Positions 46,613 to 56,330 are shown, counted from the stretch's first letter. The stretch: 64,000 nt of DNA from Sphingomonas xanthus (GCF_007998985.1 NZ_CP041659.1:1178001-1242000), one strand, 5' to 3'. Numbers and translations are program-made. The notes: generated from the sequence alone by a model not told the origin.

Positions 46613-46922
46613 GCTGCTTCTCTAGCTTCTGGAATTCCTGGCGCCGCGCCTCCTCCGCCTTGCGCCTTCGCTCCGACGCGACCTTCTGCTCGGCGATGAT
46701 CTCGGCATCGGTCCGCTCCGGCCCGTAATTCTCGACCCAGACAATGGTCGGGGACGGGGCCGTGTTGATCTTCGAATCGACGAAGAAAATGATGACGATG
46801 ATCGCCGTGACCAGCACCGATAACGCCGCGCCGATGATCTGCTCGCGGCTGCGCTGTCCAAGAAATGCCCGCAGGTCGGCGAGCGCGACGCGTGGGCTGG
46901 AAGTCGGAGGAAAGATGGCCAT
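46599..46922 (-). CDS. Single-pass membrane protein, unknown
   Basis: A 107-residue protein from ATG 46922. A hydrophobic segment at residues 29-49 (IIGAALSVLVTAIIVIIFFV) is followed by a charged region ending in a probable coiled coil (EQKVASERRRKAEEARRQ). I do not recognise the family. It overlaps ribD by 14 bases, so the two are likely co-transcribed, and it lies downstream of tonB. Confidence 0.68.
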   Translation of the reverse strand: MAIFPPTSSPRVALADLRAFLGQRSREQIIGAALSVLVTAIIVIIFFVDSKINTAPSPTIVWVENYGPERTDAEIIAEQKVASERRRKAEEARRQEFQKLEKQLGIE

Positions 46923-46987
46923 GGCCCGGAAAAGATAGGGGGCCGAACCGTAAAGGACCAGCCCCCGAAGAGAGGTCATGCGGGGCT

Positions 46988-47662
46988 TCAGGCGTCGTCC
47001 AGCCGGAAGCTCAGGGTGATGGTGACGGAGGAGGCGACGGATGCACCACCCTCGGTCGCCGGCTTGTAGCGCCAGTGGCGGATGATGTGCCGACGGGCAG
47101 ATTCCAGGAAGGCCGGATCGGCCCTACCGACCGGATCGACGGAAATAACACGGCCGCGCGGGTCGATCACCAACCGGAGCCGCAGCACCGCTTCTTCTTC
47201 GGCCCGCAACTTCGCCGCCGGATATGGAGGGCGAACGGAATCGGCCGGCGTTGCGAAGCGGGCGGCAATGCGGACAGGATCGCCGCGCGGCACATCGAGC
47301 GGAATGGTCGGTCCGTCGTTCGCGTTGCCGACGATGGTGCTGGAGCTGTCGGCGGGCGGGCCGAGGTCGAGCGGAAGGGCAGGCGGCAACTTGGGGATCG
47401 GCACTTCCACACTGGGCGTGTCGATTCTGCTGTCGGTGGAGCGGGGCGGCTGGGCCGGCGGCTCCGGCGGGATCGGCGGAGCCGGCAGCGGGACGTTGAC
47501 GATCTCGGTCGGTACGAAGGGGTCGCCGCCCGGAACCAATTCCATCTTGGCGCTCAACACCGCGCCGATCACGACCGCATGGCCGACAAGGATGAGGACA
47601 AGACTGGTGGGGGAGCCTCCGCGGGCGGCGGTACGGCGCTGGGTGTCGGCATAAGCGAGCAT
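46988..47662 (-). CDS. tonB: TonB family energy-transducing protein
   Basis: A 224-residue protein: a membrane anchor at residues 20-42, a proline-rich spacer (PLPAPPIPPEPPAQPPRS) and the C-terminal TonB domain with VLRLRLVIDPRGRVISV and FLESARRHIIRHWRYKPA. It passes proton-motive energy to TonB-dependent receptors. No exbB or exbD is adjacent. An 18-base imperfect palindrome lies upstream. Confidence 0.88.
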   Translation of the reverse strand: MLAYADTQRRTAARGGSPTSLVLILVGHAVVIGAVLSAKMELVPGGDPFVPTEIVNVPLPAPPIPPEPPAQPPRSTDSRIDTPSVEVPIPKLPPALPLDLGPPADSSSTIVGNANDGPTIPLDVPRGDPVRIAARFATPADSVRPPYPAAKLRAEEEAVLRLRLVIDPRGRVISVDPVGRADPAFLESARRHIIRHWRYKPATEGGASVASSVTITLSFRLDDA

Positions 47663-47686
47663 GACAAATCTCCTGCCTTGGAGACC

Positions 47687-47704
47687 GTAATGTTACATCA
47701 TTAC
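47687..47704. promoter_or_regulatory. Candidate operator upstream of tonB
   Basis: GTAATG (47687-47692) and CATTAC (47699-47704) form a perfect inverted repeat with a six-base centre, 25 bases before the tonB start. Overall it resembles a Zur or Fur-family box (GTAATGTTATAACATTAC) in 16 of 18 positions. Confidence 0.5.
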
Positions 47705-47742
47705 ATGCCTAATGCAAGCAGGAAGAATGGTAGAGTCGGACG

Positions 47743-49059
47743 CTAGTGCGACGCGGCGTGCAACCGCGCAACGGCCCGGTCTTGGCCGATCAGCTTGACC
47801 AGCGGCGCCATCTCCGGGCCGGAACCCCGACCGGTCAGCGCGACGCGGAGGGGAAGGAACAGCATGCGACCCTTGCGGCCCGTCGAAGCCTTGAGCGCGT
47901 CGGTCAGCTCGTGCCAAGGGTCGCCGGACCAGTCGAGCGACGCCGCGACGTCAGCCGCTTCGGCCAGCAATCCCTTGTCGTCTGGCACGACTTCAGCAGT
48001 CTCGATTTCCCCATGGATCACCGGCACCCAGTCCCTGGCCTCGTCCAGCCGGGCGAGATTTCCTCGCAGAGCCATCCATTGGGGTTCGTCGATTTCGGCG
48101 GGCAGCCGGTCTGCTACCGCGGCATAATCCGTCTGATGAAGCAACCGCGCGTTGAGTTGTTCGACCTCCGCGAGATCGAAATGGGCGGGCGCGCGTCCGA
48201 AGGTACCGAAGTCAAACCCCTCGGCCAGTTCGTGCAGCCCGTGGTGCGCCTCGACCGGTTGCGATGTCCCGAGCCGCGCCAGCAGCGAAAGCAGCGCCAT
48301 CGGCTCCAGCCCGGAATCGCGCATCGCATCGATCCCGGTGGAGCCAAGCCGCTTCGATAATTTGCCCTCGGCGGCGACCAGCAGCGCCTCATGGGCAAAG
48401 GCCGGCGCTTCGGCCCCGAGCGCGGCGAACATCTGCAATTGGACCGCACTGTTGGACACATGGTCTTCGCCGCGGACGATATGGGAGATGCCGAGGTCAA
48501 TGTCGTCGATTACACTGGGCAAGAGGTAAAGCCAGCTGCCATCGGCCCGGCGAATGACCGGATCGCTGATCAGCTTCGGATCAAACTGCTGCCGACCGCG
48601 GACGAGGTCGTCCCAGACGATCAGAGATCCGTGATCGAGCTTGAAGCGCCAATGGGGGGGCACGCCTTCAGGAGCCGGCGACCCCTCGGGCTTGCGCTCA
48701 TAAACCGGCGGGAGCCCCCGTCCCAGCAACACCTTGCGGCGCAGCTCCAACTCCTCCGGCGTTTCGTAACAGGCATAGACACGGCCTCCCGCGCGCAGCC
48801 GCTCAAATTCCCGCTCATAGAGCGGGAACCGCTCCGATTGGCGCACCATGGCGTCATTCTTGAGGCCAAGCCAGTCGAGATCCTCGACAATCGCGGCGAC
48901 ATATTCCTCGCGCGACCGTTCGCGGTCGGTGTCGTCGATGCGCAGCAGGAAGCGCCCGCCATGGCGGAGGGAGAATAGCGCGTTGTGAAGCGCTGTCCGG
49001 ATGTTGCCGACGTGAAGGCGGCCGGTCGGCGAGGGCGCGAAGCGGGTGACGACGGTCAT
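47743..49059 (-). CDS. gltX: Glutamyl-tRNA synthetase (probable second paralogue)
   Basis: A 438-residue class I synthetase. The HIGH-type motif is TGRLHVGNIRTAL, the KMSKS-type motif GKLSKRLGS. It is shorter than the usual 470 or so residues. Many Alphaproteobacteria carry two GluRS copies, one of which charges tRNA-Gln; which role this one has cannot be told from sequence. Confidence 0.91.
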   Translation of the reverse strand: MTVVTRFAPSPTGRLHVGNIRTALHNALFSLRHGGRFLLRIDDTDRERSREEYVAAIVEDLDWLGLKNDAMVRQSERFPLYEREFERLRAGGRVYACYETPEELELRRKVLLGRGLPPVYERKPEGSPAPEGVPPHWRFKLDHGSLIVWDDLVRGRQQFDPKLISDPVIRRADGSWLYLLPSVIDDIDLGISHIVRGEDHVSNSAVQLQMFAALGAEAPAFAHEALLVAAEGKLSKRLGSTGIDAMRDSGLEPMALLSLLARLGTSQPVEAHHGLHELAEGFDFGTFGRAPAHFDLAEVEQLNARLLHQTDYAAVADRLPAEIDEPQWMALRGNLARLDEARDWVPVIHGEIETAEVVPDDKGLLAEAADVAASLDWSGDPWHELTDALKASTGRKGRMLFLPLRVALTGRGSGPEMAPLVKLIGQDRAVARLHAASH

Positions 49060-49091
49060 CGCCCGGCCCTACCGCCGCCGCGCCGCCAAGG

Positions 49092-49541
49092 CTAGCGCCG
49101 TTCCAGCGTGATAGTCCCGCTTGTCCCCGACAAATTGGCCTGCCTGCCTTCGTTCGCGAACACCGCGATGTTCATATCGCCAAGCTGGGCAAAAACGAAT
49201 TCCGCGTCGGCGCTCGGCGTTCCGCCGCAGTTGCTGCTTCCGCCCGGCGAGGGCGTGAAGGCCACGCTGTTGCGCTGCTGGTTGTAGGACCAGGCGCGGC
49301 GCAAGCAGCCGACCGAGAAGGTCGCGGTGCCGTTGGCGAAGGCGGCGGTCATGCCCAGACTCTGGGCGGCGGGCCCGACGCTGGATGCGGTGACGGCCCA
49401 GCTTCCGTCGAGCGCGGGAACTTCGGCCGGGGCTGCCGCCGCTTCGGCCGCATCATTGGCGGCGGCGTCATTGGTCGGCCCGCTCGCTGGCTCGGCGGCG
49501 CAGCCCGCAAGCAGCAGGGCGATGAGGGCAGTCATGCGCAT
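49092..49541 (-). CDS. META-domain-like lipoprotein
   Basis: A 149-residue protein from ATG 49541, with AGG a few bases upstream. The lipobox is LLAGC near residue 14, followed by an alanine-rich linker and a C-terminal domain with PALDGSWAVTASS and SVGCLRRAWSYN, like a META/HslJ-type fold. Function unknown. A TTG start at 49556 overlapping nadE is less likely. Confidence 0.72.
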   Translation of the reverse strand: MRMTALIALLLAGCAAEPASGPTNDAAANDAAEAAAAPAEVPALDGSWAVTASSVGPAAQSLGMTAAFANGTATFSVGCLRRAWSYNQQRNSVAFTPSPGGSSNCGGTPSADAEFVFAQLGDMNIAVFANEGRQANLSGTSGTITLERR

Positions 49542-49552
49542 CAATTCAATCC

Positions 49553-51205
49553 TCAATGGGTGTGGAAGGCGTTGGTGATCGGATACCGACGGTCGCGGCC
49601 GAAGTTCCGGCTGGTCAGCTTCACCCCCGGCGGGGCCTGGCGGCGCTTATATTCGGCGCGAAGAAGCTTGCGTTCGATGTCCGCGACTACCGCAGGGTCG
49701 GCGCCGGTCGCGGCGACCGTTTCGCGCACGGACAATTCACGGTCGACCAGCGCCTCGAGGATCCGGTCGAGCAGGGCATAGGGCGGCAGGCTATCCTCGT
49801 CCTTCTGATCCTCCCGAAGCTCTGCGGTCGGCGGCTTGGTTATCACGCGCTGCGGCATGACCGGGCCATCGGGGCCCAGAGCGCCAATGGGCCGGTGGGC
49901 GTTACGCCAGCGCGACAGGGTGAAGCAGGTCGTCTTGTAGGCGTCCTTCAGCACCGAATATCCGCCCGCCATATCGCCATAGAGCGTGGCATAGCCGACG
50001 CTCATCTCGCTCTTGTTGCCGGTCGTCAGCAGCATGTGTCCATGGGCATTGCTCAAGGCCATCAGCGTAACCATGCGGAGCCGCGACTGGATATTCTCGG
50101 CCGCCAGCCCGTTGATGCCCGGCAACATCTTGTCCATTGCATCGACACCCGACCCGATGGGGACGATGTCGTGGCGCACCCCGAGCAATCGCGCGCATTC
50201 GGCCGCATCTTCAAGACTGTCAGGACTGGTAAAGCGCGATGGCATCATCACGCACCAAACCCTGTCCGCGCCGAGCGCATCGACTGCGACCGCCGCCGAC
50301 AGCGCGCTGTCGATTCCGCCGGACAGGCCGAGGATCACCCCGGGAAAACCATTGGCACCGACATAATCCCGAAGCGCGACGATCATCGCTCGGTACATAT
50401 CCTCGGGGAACGGCGAGAGCTCCTCCTTGGGTCCCGCTTCACAGCGCCAACCGTTAGGCGTGTCGGCCCAATCGGTCAGCAGCATGACCTCGTCGAAATC
50501 GACCGCCTGCAAAGCGATCGTTCCGTCGTCGTTGGTCACGAAGCTCGATCCGTCGAAGACCAGCTCATCCTGCCCGCCTACGCGGTTGAGATAGGCTAGC
50601 GGCAATCCGGTTTCGACCACCCGCTCCCGCACCAGCCGCTGGCGCAGTTCGTCCTTGTCGATTTCATATGGGCTGCCGTTTGGCACCAGCAGAAGCGCGG
50701 CGCCCTGGCGTGCGAGATGCGCGCAGACCTTTTCCTGCCAGATGTCCTCGCAAATGGGGACGCCGATCCGCACGCCGCGAAACTCGAGCGGTTCAGGCAG
50801 CGGGCCATGACCAAACACCCGTTTTTCGTCGAACGTGCCATAGTTTGGCAGTTCATGTTTCAGCGTCCGGCCGATGACCTTGCCGCCTTCCGCAAGCAGC
50901 ATGGCGTTATAATTGATGCCATGTTCGGCGACGATCGCGCCGAAAAGAAGCGCCGGGCCCCCGTCGGCGGTCGCATCGGCGAGCCGCGTGGCCCAATCTA
51001 TCGCCTGCCGTACGAATTCGGGCTTCAGCATCAGGTCCTCGGGCGGGTAGCCGGTCAGCTGCAGTTCGGGGAACATGACCAGCTCGGCGCCCTCCGCGGT
51101 CGCGCGGGCGCGCCATTCGAGCATCGCCGCCGCGTTGCCGGCGAGGTCGCCGACCCGCTGGTTCGACTGGATTAGGGCGATGCGCAGCCGGTTGGTCACA
51201 GCCAT
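49553..51205 (-). CDS. nadE: Glutamine-dependent NAD+ synthetase
   Basis: A 550-residue protein. The N-terminal nitrilase-like amidase has the catalytic glutamate in [14 protein letters not shown], lysine in LKHELPNYG and cysteine in GVPICEDIW. The C-terminal synthetase has the P-loop [20 protein letters not shown] and [19 protein letters not shown]. It amidates nicotinic acid adenine dinucleotide, using glutamine as ammonia donor. It is divergent from prs. Confidence 0.96.
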   Translation of the reverse strand: MAVTNRLRIALIQSNQRVGDLAGNAAAMLEWRARATAEGAELVMFPELQLTGYPPEDLMLKPEFVRQAIDWATRLADATADGGPALLFGAIVAEHGINYNAMLLAEGGKVIGRTLKHELPNYGTFDEKRVFGHGPLPEPLEFRGVRIGVPICEDIWQEKVCAHLARQGAALLLVPNGSPYEIDKDELRQRLVRERVVETGLPLAYLNRVGGQDELVFDGSSFVTNDDGTIALQAVDFDEVMLLTDWADTPNGWRCEAGPKEELSPFPEDMYRAMIVALRDYVGANGFPGVILGLSGGIDSALSAAVAVDALGADRVWCVMMPSRFTSPDSLEDAAECARLLGVRHDIVPIGSGVDAMDKMLPGINGLAAENIQSRLRMVTLMALSNAHGHMLLTTGNKSEMSVGYATLYGDMAGGYSVLKDAYKTTCFTLSRWRNAHRPIGALGPDGPVMPQRVITKPPTAELREDQKDEDSLPPYALLDRILEALVDRELSVRETVAATGADPAVVADIERKLLRAEYKRRQAPPGVKLTSRNFGRDRRYPITNAFHTH

Positions 51206-51299
51206 CGCTTTAACGCGGCTGTCTGGCGCCGCAACCTTGCCCTTGCCCGCTGCCCTTTCTAAGGGGCGGCTACGGGGTCAGCGATACAGGATCATCACA

Positions 51300-52232
51300 A
51301 TGAAATTGCTCGCCGGGAACAGCAACTTGCCACTGGCGAAAGCCATTGCCGATTATCTGGAATTGCCGCTGACCCAGGCCAGCGTTCGCCGCTTCGCCGA
51401 CGAAGAGGTTTTCGTCGAAATCCAGGAGAATGTCCGGGGCGAAGACGTATTCGTGGTCCAGTCGACCAGCTTCCCTACCAACGACAATCTGATGGAGCTG
51501 CTGATTTGCATCGATGCGCTGAAACGCGCGTCGGCCAAGCGAATCACCGCCGTCATTCCCTATTTCGGTTACGCCCGGCAGGATCGGAAGCCGGGGCCGC
51601 GTACCCCGATTTCGGCCAAACTGGTGGCCAACCTCATCACCAAGGCCGGCGCCGACCGGGTGCTGACGATGGATCTGCACGCCGGGCAGATCCAGGGCTT
51701 CTTCGACATTCCGACCGACAACCTCTGGGCGGCGCCGGTGATGGCCGCCGATATCCAGGCGCGCTATTCGAACAAGAGATTGATGGTCGTGTCGCCGGAC
51801 GTCGGCGGGGTGGTTCGGGCGCGCAGCCTGGCCAAGCGGCTCGACAATGCGCCGCTCGCGATCGTCGACAAGCGTCGCGAACGTGCCGGCGAGTCCGAAG
51901 TGATGAACATCATCGGTGACGTTGAAGGCCATTGCTGTGTGCTGGTTGACGATATTGTCGATTCGGCGGGCACGCTTTGCAATGCCGCCGCCGCGCTCAA
52001 GGAGCAGGGCGCAACCGAGGTCGTCGCCTATTGCAGCCACGGGGTCCTTTCGGGTGGCGCGCAGGCGCGGGTCACCGCAAGCGTGCTGACCGAACTGGTG
52101 GTCACCGATTCGATCTTTCGCGAAGGGCTCGACGGATCGACCAAGCTCCGCCGCCTAACGATCGCCCCATTGTTCGGCGAGGCGATCCACCGCATCGCCG
52201 ATGAAAGCAGCGTTTCCAGCCTGTTTGATTAA
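51300..52232 (+). CDS. prs: Ribose-phosphate pyrophosphokinase
   Basis: A 310-residue protein from ATG 51300. The flexible loop [16 protein letters not shown] region, and PRPP-binding loop [16 protein letters not shown] are all present. It makes PRPP for nucleotides, histidine, tryptophan and NAD. The longer frame from 51075 lies within nadE and is a shadow. The ribB gene starts 56 bases after its stop. Confidence 0.96.
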   Translation: MKLLAGNSNLPLAKAIADYLELPLTQASVRRFADEEVFVEIQENVRGEDVFVVQSTSFPTNDNLMELLICIDALKRASAKRITAVIPYFGYARQDRKPGPRTPISAKLVANLITKAGADRVLTMDLHAGQIQGFFDIPTDNLWAAPVMAADIQARYSNKRLMVVSPDVGGVVRARSLAKRLDNAPLAIVDKRRERAGESEVMNIIGDVEGHCCVLVDDIVDSAGTLCNAAAALKEQGATEVVAYCSHGVLSGGAQARVTASVLTELVVTDSIFREGLDGSTKLRRLTIAPLFGEAIHRIADESSVSSLFD

Positions 52233-52236
52233 ATGC

Positions 52237-52277
52237 AATGTGATTAACGGCGCTTTGCAATCACATTACCATGTGAT
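52237..52277. promoter_or_regulatory. Candidate operator for the HTH-RibB protein
   Basis: Three copies of ATGTGAT or its complement lie in the 56-base gap: ATGTGAT at 52238-52244, ATCACAT at 52260-52266 and ATGTGAT at 52271-52277. The last two form a perfect inverted repeat with a four-base spacer (TACC). The first lies 22 bases before the second, and the third 11 bases after it, matching two and one helical turns. AATGTGATT (52237) and AATCACATT (52259) are also perfect inverted copies. The block ends 11 bases before the ATG. Confidence 0.7.
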
Positions 52278-52288
52278 AGCGGCGCCAA

Positions 52289-53575
52289 ATGTCTACGACC
52301 CTCATCGAAAAACTCTCCGCGCTGGTCGACAGTGGCGAAGCCAGCCGGAGCGGGCTGGCGCGCGCTGCCGGCCTCCATCCCAACAGCTTGCGCAAGCTCG
52401 GCGCACCGGACTGGAACCCGACCGCCGACACGCTGGTCCGGCTCGAAAAGCTGATTGATGGCGGAGTTCAGGATGTGCTGGTGGGCGCCGAGGCCATCAT
52501 CCACGAGGCCCGCAACGGCCGTATGTTCATCCTGGTCGATGATGACGACCGGGAGAATGAGGGCGACTTGGTTATCCCGGCACAGATGGCCACCCCGGAC
52601 GCGATCAATTTCATGGCTCGCCACGGCCGCGGGCTGATCTGCCTTGCACTCGGCAAGGAGCGGGTCGACGCGCTCGGGCTGGAGCCGATGGCGCGGCGCA
52701 ATGGGACGCGGATGGAAACCGCCTTCACCGTGTCGATCGAGGCGCGCGAGGGGGTGACGACCGGAATTTCCGCCGCCGACCGGGCGCGGACGGTCGCGGT
52801 GGCGATTGACGCCGCCAACGGGCCGGACGCGCTGGTGTCGCCGGGCCATGTCTTCCCGCTGGTGGCGCGACCCGGGGGGGTGCTGGTCCGGGCCGGGCAT
52901 ACCGAAGCGGCGGTCGATGTCGCCCGCCTCGCCGGCCTTAACCCCAGCGGGGTCATTTGCGAGATCATGCGCGAAGACGGAACCATGGCCCGGCTCGACG
53001 ACCTGATGGCCTTCGCCAAGGTCCATGGACTGAAGATCGGCACCATTCGCGACCTCATCGCCTATCGGCTGAAGAAGGATCATATGGTTGAACGGGTTGC
53101 CCAGACCCGCTTCACCTCCGGGTCGGGCGCCGACTGGACCGCCCAGGTGTTTCGCGACAAGGCGAGCGGCGAGGAGCAGCTGGCGTTGGTCCATGGATCG
53201 ATTGCGCCCGACCGGCCGACCCTGGTGCGGATGCATAGCATCGACCTGTTCGCCGACCTGCTCGGTGAAGCCGGTCCGCGCGCCGGGCTGTTGCACGGGG
53301 CGATGCGGATGATCGAGGCCGAGGGCGCGGGCGTGGTCGTCGCGCTGCACGCGGCGGCACAGGGCTCGCTCAGCCTGGTCACCGACCTGCGGTCGGGCAA
53401 GCCGGCAGAGACCGGTCCCGCGCTGCGAAGCTATGGCGTCGGGGCGCAGATCCTTGCCGCACTTGGCATCCATGACATGATTCTGTTGACCAACACGCGT
53501 CATTCGCCGGTCGGACTCAGCGCCTATGGGCTGGCCATCGTCGAGGAACGCTGCATCGCCGGGACGGAGCAATAA
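52289..53575 (+). CDS. ribB: HTH-fused 3,4-dihydroxy-2-butanone-4-phosphate synthase with inactive GCHII-like domain
   Basis: A 428-residue protein of three parts. Residues 1-64 hold a helix-turn-helix-like segment ([14 protein letters not shown], with Ala, Gly and Leu at the classic positions). Residues 65-265 are Rib[13 protein letters not shown], and [14 protein letters not shown] with the catalytic histidine-threonine-glutamate. Residues 266-428 resemble GTP cyclohydrolase II, but the three metal cysteines and the RQEGRGIGL motif are missing, as in RibBX-type hybrids. RibB makes the four-carbon unit of riboflavin. The 56-base upstream gap holds a putative operator. No standard ribosome-binding site is seen. 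Confidence 0.9.
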   Translation: MSTTLIEKLSALVDSGEASRSGLARAAGLHPNSLRKLGAPDWNPTADTLVRLEKLIDGGVQDVLVGAEAIIHEARNGRMFILVDDDDRENEGDLVIPAQMATPDAINFMARHGRGLICLALGKERVDALGLEPMARRNGTRMETAFTVSIEAREGVTTGISAADRARTVAVAIDAANGPDALVSPGHVFPLVARPGGVLVRAGHTEAAVDVARLAGLNPSGVICEIMREDGTMARLDDLMAFAKVHGLKIGTIRDLIAYRLKKDHMVERVAQTRFTSGSGADWTAQVFRDKASGEEQLALVHGSIAPDRPTLVRMHSIDLFADLLGEAGPRAGLLHGAMRMIEAEGAGVVVALHAAAQGSLSLVTDLRSGKPAETGPALRSYGVGAQILAALGIHDMILLTNTRHSPVGLSAYGLAIVEERCIAGTEQ

Positions 53576-53991
53576 TGGCCCATGTGCTGATCGCCGAGGC
53601 CCGCTTTTACGGCCATTTGAACGACATGCTGCTTGCCGGCGCCCGCGCCGCGCTCGACCAGGCCGGGCACAGCCACGAAACGCTGACCGTGCCGGGAGCG
53701 CTGGAACTGCCCGGGGCGATCGCGCTCGCGGCGGAAAGCGGCAAGTTCGATGCCTATGTCGCCCTTGGCGTAGTGATCCGCGGCGAGACCTGGCACTTCG
53801 AAATCGTCGCGGGCGAGAGCGCCCGGGGCCTCATGGCGCTGACGCTCGATGGGCTAGCCGTGGGCAACGGCATCCTGACCGTTGAGAATGAAGCGCAGGC
53901 CATCTTCCGCGCCGATCCGAAACAGGCCAATAAGGGCGGCGGTGCGGCGGATGCGGCGCTTGCGCTGCTGGCCCTTAAGTCGCGCTTCTAG
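53575..53991 (+). CDS. ribH: 6,7-dimethyl-8-ribityllumazine synthase
   Basis: A 138-residue protein. The catalytic histidine is in [16 protein letters not shown] and [11 protein letters not shown] is the substrate-binding turn; the chain is short but complete. It condenses the RibB product with the diaminouracil made from the RibA/RibD route. Its ATG shares two bases with the ribB stop (TAATG), so it is translationally coupled. Confidence 0.93.
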   Translation: MAHVLIAEARFYGHLNDMLLAGARAALDQAGHSHETLTVPGALELPGAIALAAESGKFDAYVALGVVIRGETWHFEIVAGESARGLMALTLDGLAVGNGILTVENEAQAIFRADPKQANKGGGAADAALALLALKSRF

Positions 53992-54010
53992 GCGCGCCAG
54001 GGCTTCGCCG

Positions 54011-54586
54011 ATGTGCAACCTCTACCGACTGCACAGGGGCACGGATGCGATCCGCCAATTGTTCGCCGAACAAGGGTTCCAGCTAAGCTTTCCTGAAGGT
54101 GCCCCCAACCTGGAACTGCGCGACGTTAGAATCACCGACCGCGCGCCGATCGTCCAAGCGGCGGGCGATGGCTATGCGCTGGTCGAGCGGCGGTGGAGCT
54201 GGCCATCAAGCTACGGCAAGCCGCTCTACAACTTGCGATCCGAAGGACGAAACTTCCCGCAGAACCGCTGCCTCGTCGTTGCCGACGGTTTTTATGAGTA
54301 CACGACGCCGGCCGACCCCAAGCAGAAGCGCAAGGATCGCTGGCTGTTCACTCCGACTACCGGGACCTTGCTCGGCATTGCCGGGATTACACGCGAATCG
54401 CCCGGGGTGGGCGCGGCATTCACCCTTTTGACTGCCGAGCCGGGACCCGATGTCGCACCGCTTCATTCGCGGCAGATCGTCCTGCTCGATCCTGCCGATT
54501 GGGCGGGCTGGCTGAGCGGCGAAGTTCCCAGCCGGAACCTGCTCAAGCCGACCCCGGCCGGATTCCTGAAGGTCGAACCGACCTAG
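54011..54586 (+). CDS. SOS response-associated peptidase (SRAP, YedK/HMCES family)
   Basis: A 191-residue protein starting MCNLYRLHRG. Cysteine 2 should be exposed after methionine removal and crosslink abasic sites; the asparagine in PLYNLRSEGR, the glutamate in DGFYEYTTP and histidine in PLHSRQIVLL match the active-site set. It protects abasic sites in single-stranded DNA. It lies 19 bases after ribH, perhaps co-transcribed only by read-through. Its stop shares CTAG with the convergent SOUL gene. Confidence 0.88.
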   Translation: MCNLYRLHRGTDAIRQLFAEQGFQLSFPEGAPNLELRDVRITDRAPIVQAAGDGYALVERRWSWPSSYGKPLYNLRSEGRNFPQNRCLVVADGFYEYTTPADPKQKRKDRWLFTPTTGTLLGIAGITRESPGVGAAFTLLTAEPGPDVAPLHSRQIVLLDPADWAGWLSGEVPSRNLLKPTPAGFLKVEPT

Positions 54587-55206
54587 CCGATTGGTAGCCA
54601 AACCTCGTTGCGGCGCAGTGGGCCAGGGATCATCGGGCTGTTGTAGAAAGCATATTCCGGTTCGCCGTCACTCTTTTCACCGTTGCGCGCCAGCCATCCG
54701 CGGAGCCGGTCTTCCTGGTCCGCGAGCAATTTGTCACCGCCGCGGCCGGCAAAGCTCACCACCGCGATCTTGCGCGCAGGCACTTTGACCAGTTCCACTC
54801 CATCGGGCGGCTGGGGAAGCTCGGCCCGGTCGCGCAGCATTACGAAGCGCGTTCGCCACGCCCCTTCAAGGGCATCATTGAACAACGGGGGGTCGCTGGC
54901 CATCGGGTCGCCCCCGTCCTGGATGACGGGGACGGTCATCGGCAGCTTCTGTCCGCCGCGCGACTTGGCGAAAATATAGTCGGCGAGGATCCGGAAACCC
55001 TGGCTTAGCGCGTCGCGGCGCGGGCCGTGCACCACCGTCTCGGCGACGACCATCGCCGGATAGTCGCGAAGCTGATAGTCGCCGTCAGTCAACAGCGTGC
55101 GATAGTCGGGCTCCGGCGTCTGCTTTTCACGGAATAAATAATAGGCCCCGCCGAGCAGCGCCGCGCCGACCGCAGCCGCCGCGCCCGCCATCATGTCCTT
55201 CCTCAT
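54583..55206 (-). CDS. SOUL family haem-binding-like protein
   Basis: A 207-residue protein from ATG 55206 (a TTG at 55212 with AAGGAGG upstream is equally possible). An N-terminal membrane anchor at residues 5-25 (AGAAAAVGAALLGGAYYLF) precedes a SOUL domain with QLRDYPAMVVAETVV, MTVPVIQD and AFYNSPMIPGPLRRNEVW. SOUL proteins bind haem or porphyrins in some organisms. Function here unknown. Confidence 0.84.
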   Translation of the reverse strand: MRKDMMAGAAAAVGAALLGGAYYLFREKQTPEPDYRTLLTDGDYQLRDYPAMVVAETVVHGPRRDALSQGFRILADYIFAKSRGGQKLPMTVPVIQDGGDPMASDPPLFNDALEGAWRTRFVMLRDRAELPQPPDGVELVKVPARKIAVVSFAGRGGDKLLADQEDRLRGWLARNGEKSDGEPEYAFYNSPMIPGPLRRNEVWLPIG

Positions 55207-55241
55207 CGCCAATGTCCCTCCTTGGTGGGGACTCGAACCGG

Positions 55242-56330
55242 TCAGGCGGCTTCCTGTTCCCTAAGCAGCGGATAGTCTGTGTAGCCTTCGCGGCCTTGCG
55301 TGTAGAAGGTGGCGACATCCCAGCCGTTAAGGCCATGACCGCCCTGGATCCGGTCGACCAGGTCTGGATTGGCGATGAACGGGCGGCCGAAGCTGATCGC
55401 GTCGGCGATGCCTTCCGCAAGCCGCGACTGCGCGCTGTGTCCATCATAGTCGCTGTTGAGCACCAGCTTTCCGGAATAGACCTGCCGGATCTTCGGACTG
55501 ACGGGAGCTTCATCGGTTGCCCGGAACGTCGAATCCGGGCCGGGCTCGCGCAGCTCCAGCCATGGTACGCCAAGCCGCTCCAGTTCGGCGGCGGCGGCAG
55601 TGAACAGCGCGTGGTTGTCACTGTCGTTACAGCCCTGCGCCTCGCCGATCGGGGAAAGGCGGATGCCGGTCCGGTTGGTACCAATTTCGGCGGTAACGGC
55701 TTCGACAACCTCGCGCATGAAGCGCAGGCGATTGGCGATCGGTCCGCCATAATCATCGGTCCGCAAGTTGGTGCCGTCGCGCAGGAACTGGTCGATAAGA
55801 TAGCCATTGGCGCCGTGGATCTGCACGCCATCAAACCCGGCACGGATCGCATTACGGGCAGCGCGCGCATAGTCGTCGAGCGTGAGCTTGATCTCGTCGT
55901 AGGTCAGCGTCCGAGCTTCAACATAATCCTGCTTTCCCTCATAGGTGTGGGCATAGGAAGGAGCCGTAGTTGCCGAAGCGCTGACCGGCTGACCTTGCCC
56001 GACGCTGGGGTGGACCAGCCGGCCCATGTGCCACAGTTGCGCGACGATCCGCCCGCCGGCCTTGTGCACGGCTCCGACGACCGGCTTCCAGCCTTCGACT
56101 TGTGCGTCGCTCCAAAGCCCCGGCGCATATGGCCAGCCGAGGCCGATCCGGCTGATCCCGGTGGCTTCGCTGATGATCAGCCCGGCCTTGGCACGCTGCG
56201 CATAATATTCGGCCATGACCGGGGTCGGCACCGCTTCGCGGCTTGCTCGTGCGCGAGTCAACGGCGCCATCAGGATGCGGTTGGGACTGGAAATCCCGCC
56301 AAGCTGGATGGGATCGAACAATGGGGACAT
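55242..56330 (-). CDS. Old Yellow Enzyme family alkene reductase
   Basis: A 362-residue FMN-dependent TIM barrel from ATG 56330 (MSPLFDPIQLGGI), with GGAAG upstream. Motifs are PNRILMAPLTRARA, AQLWHMGRLVHPS, and HGANGYLIDQFLRDGTN with the substrate-binding His and Asn. NemA-like enzymes reduce electrophilic alkenes, quinones and nitro compounds with NAD(P)H. It is divergent from the transporter gene. Confidence 0.93.
   Translation of the reverse strand: MSPLFDPIQLGGISSPNRILMAPLTRARASREAVPTPVMAEYYAQRAKAGLIISEATGISRIGLGWPYAPGLWSDAQVEGWKPVVGAVHKAGGRIVAQLWHMGRLVHPSVGQGQPVSASATTAPSYAHTYEGKQDYVEARTLTYDEIKLTLDDYARAARNAIRAGFDGVQIHGANGYLIDQFLRDGTNLRTDDYGGPIANRLRFMREVVEAVTAEIGTNRTGIRLSPIGEAQGCNDSDNHALFTAAAAELERLGVPWLELREPGPDSTFRATDEAPVSPKIRQVYSGKLVLNSDYDGHSAQSRLAEGIADAISFGRPFIANPDLVDRIQGGHGLNGWDVATFYTQGREGYTDYPLLREQEAA

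Noticed and set aside
45626..47742. FMN riboswitch upstream of rib genes
   Set aside because: Neither the ribE/ribD region nor the prs-ribB gap has the conserved FMN aptamer elements or enough length.
52244..53572. 442-residue open frame antisense to ribB
   Set aside because: It covers exactly the ribB gene, which is firmly supported by catalytic motifs.
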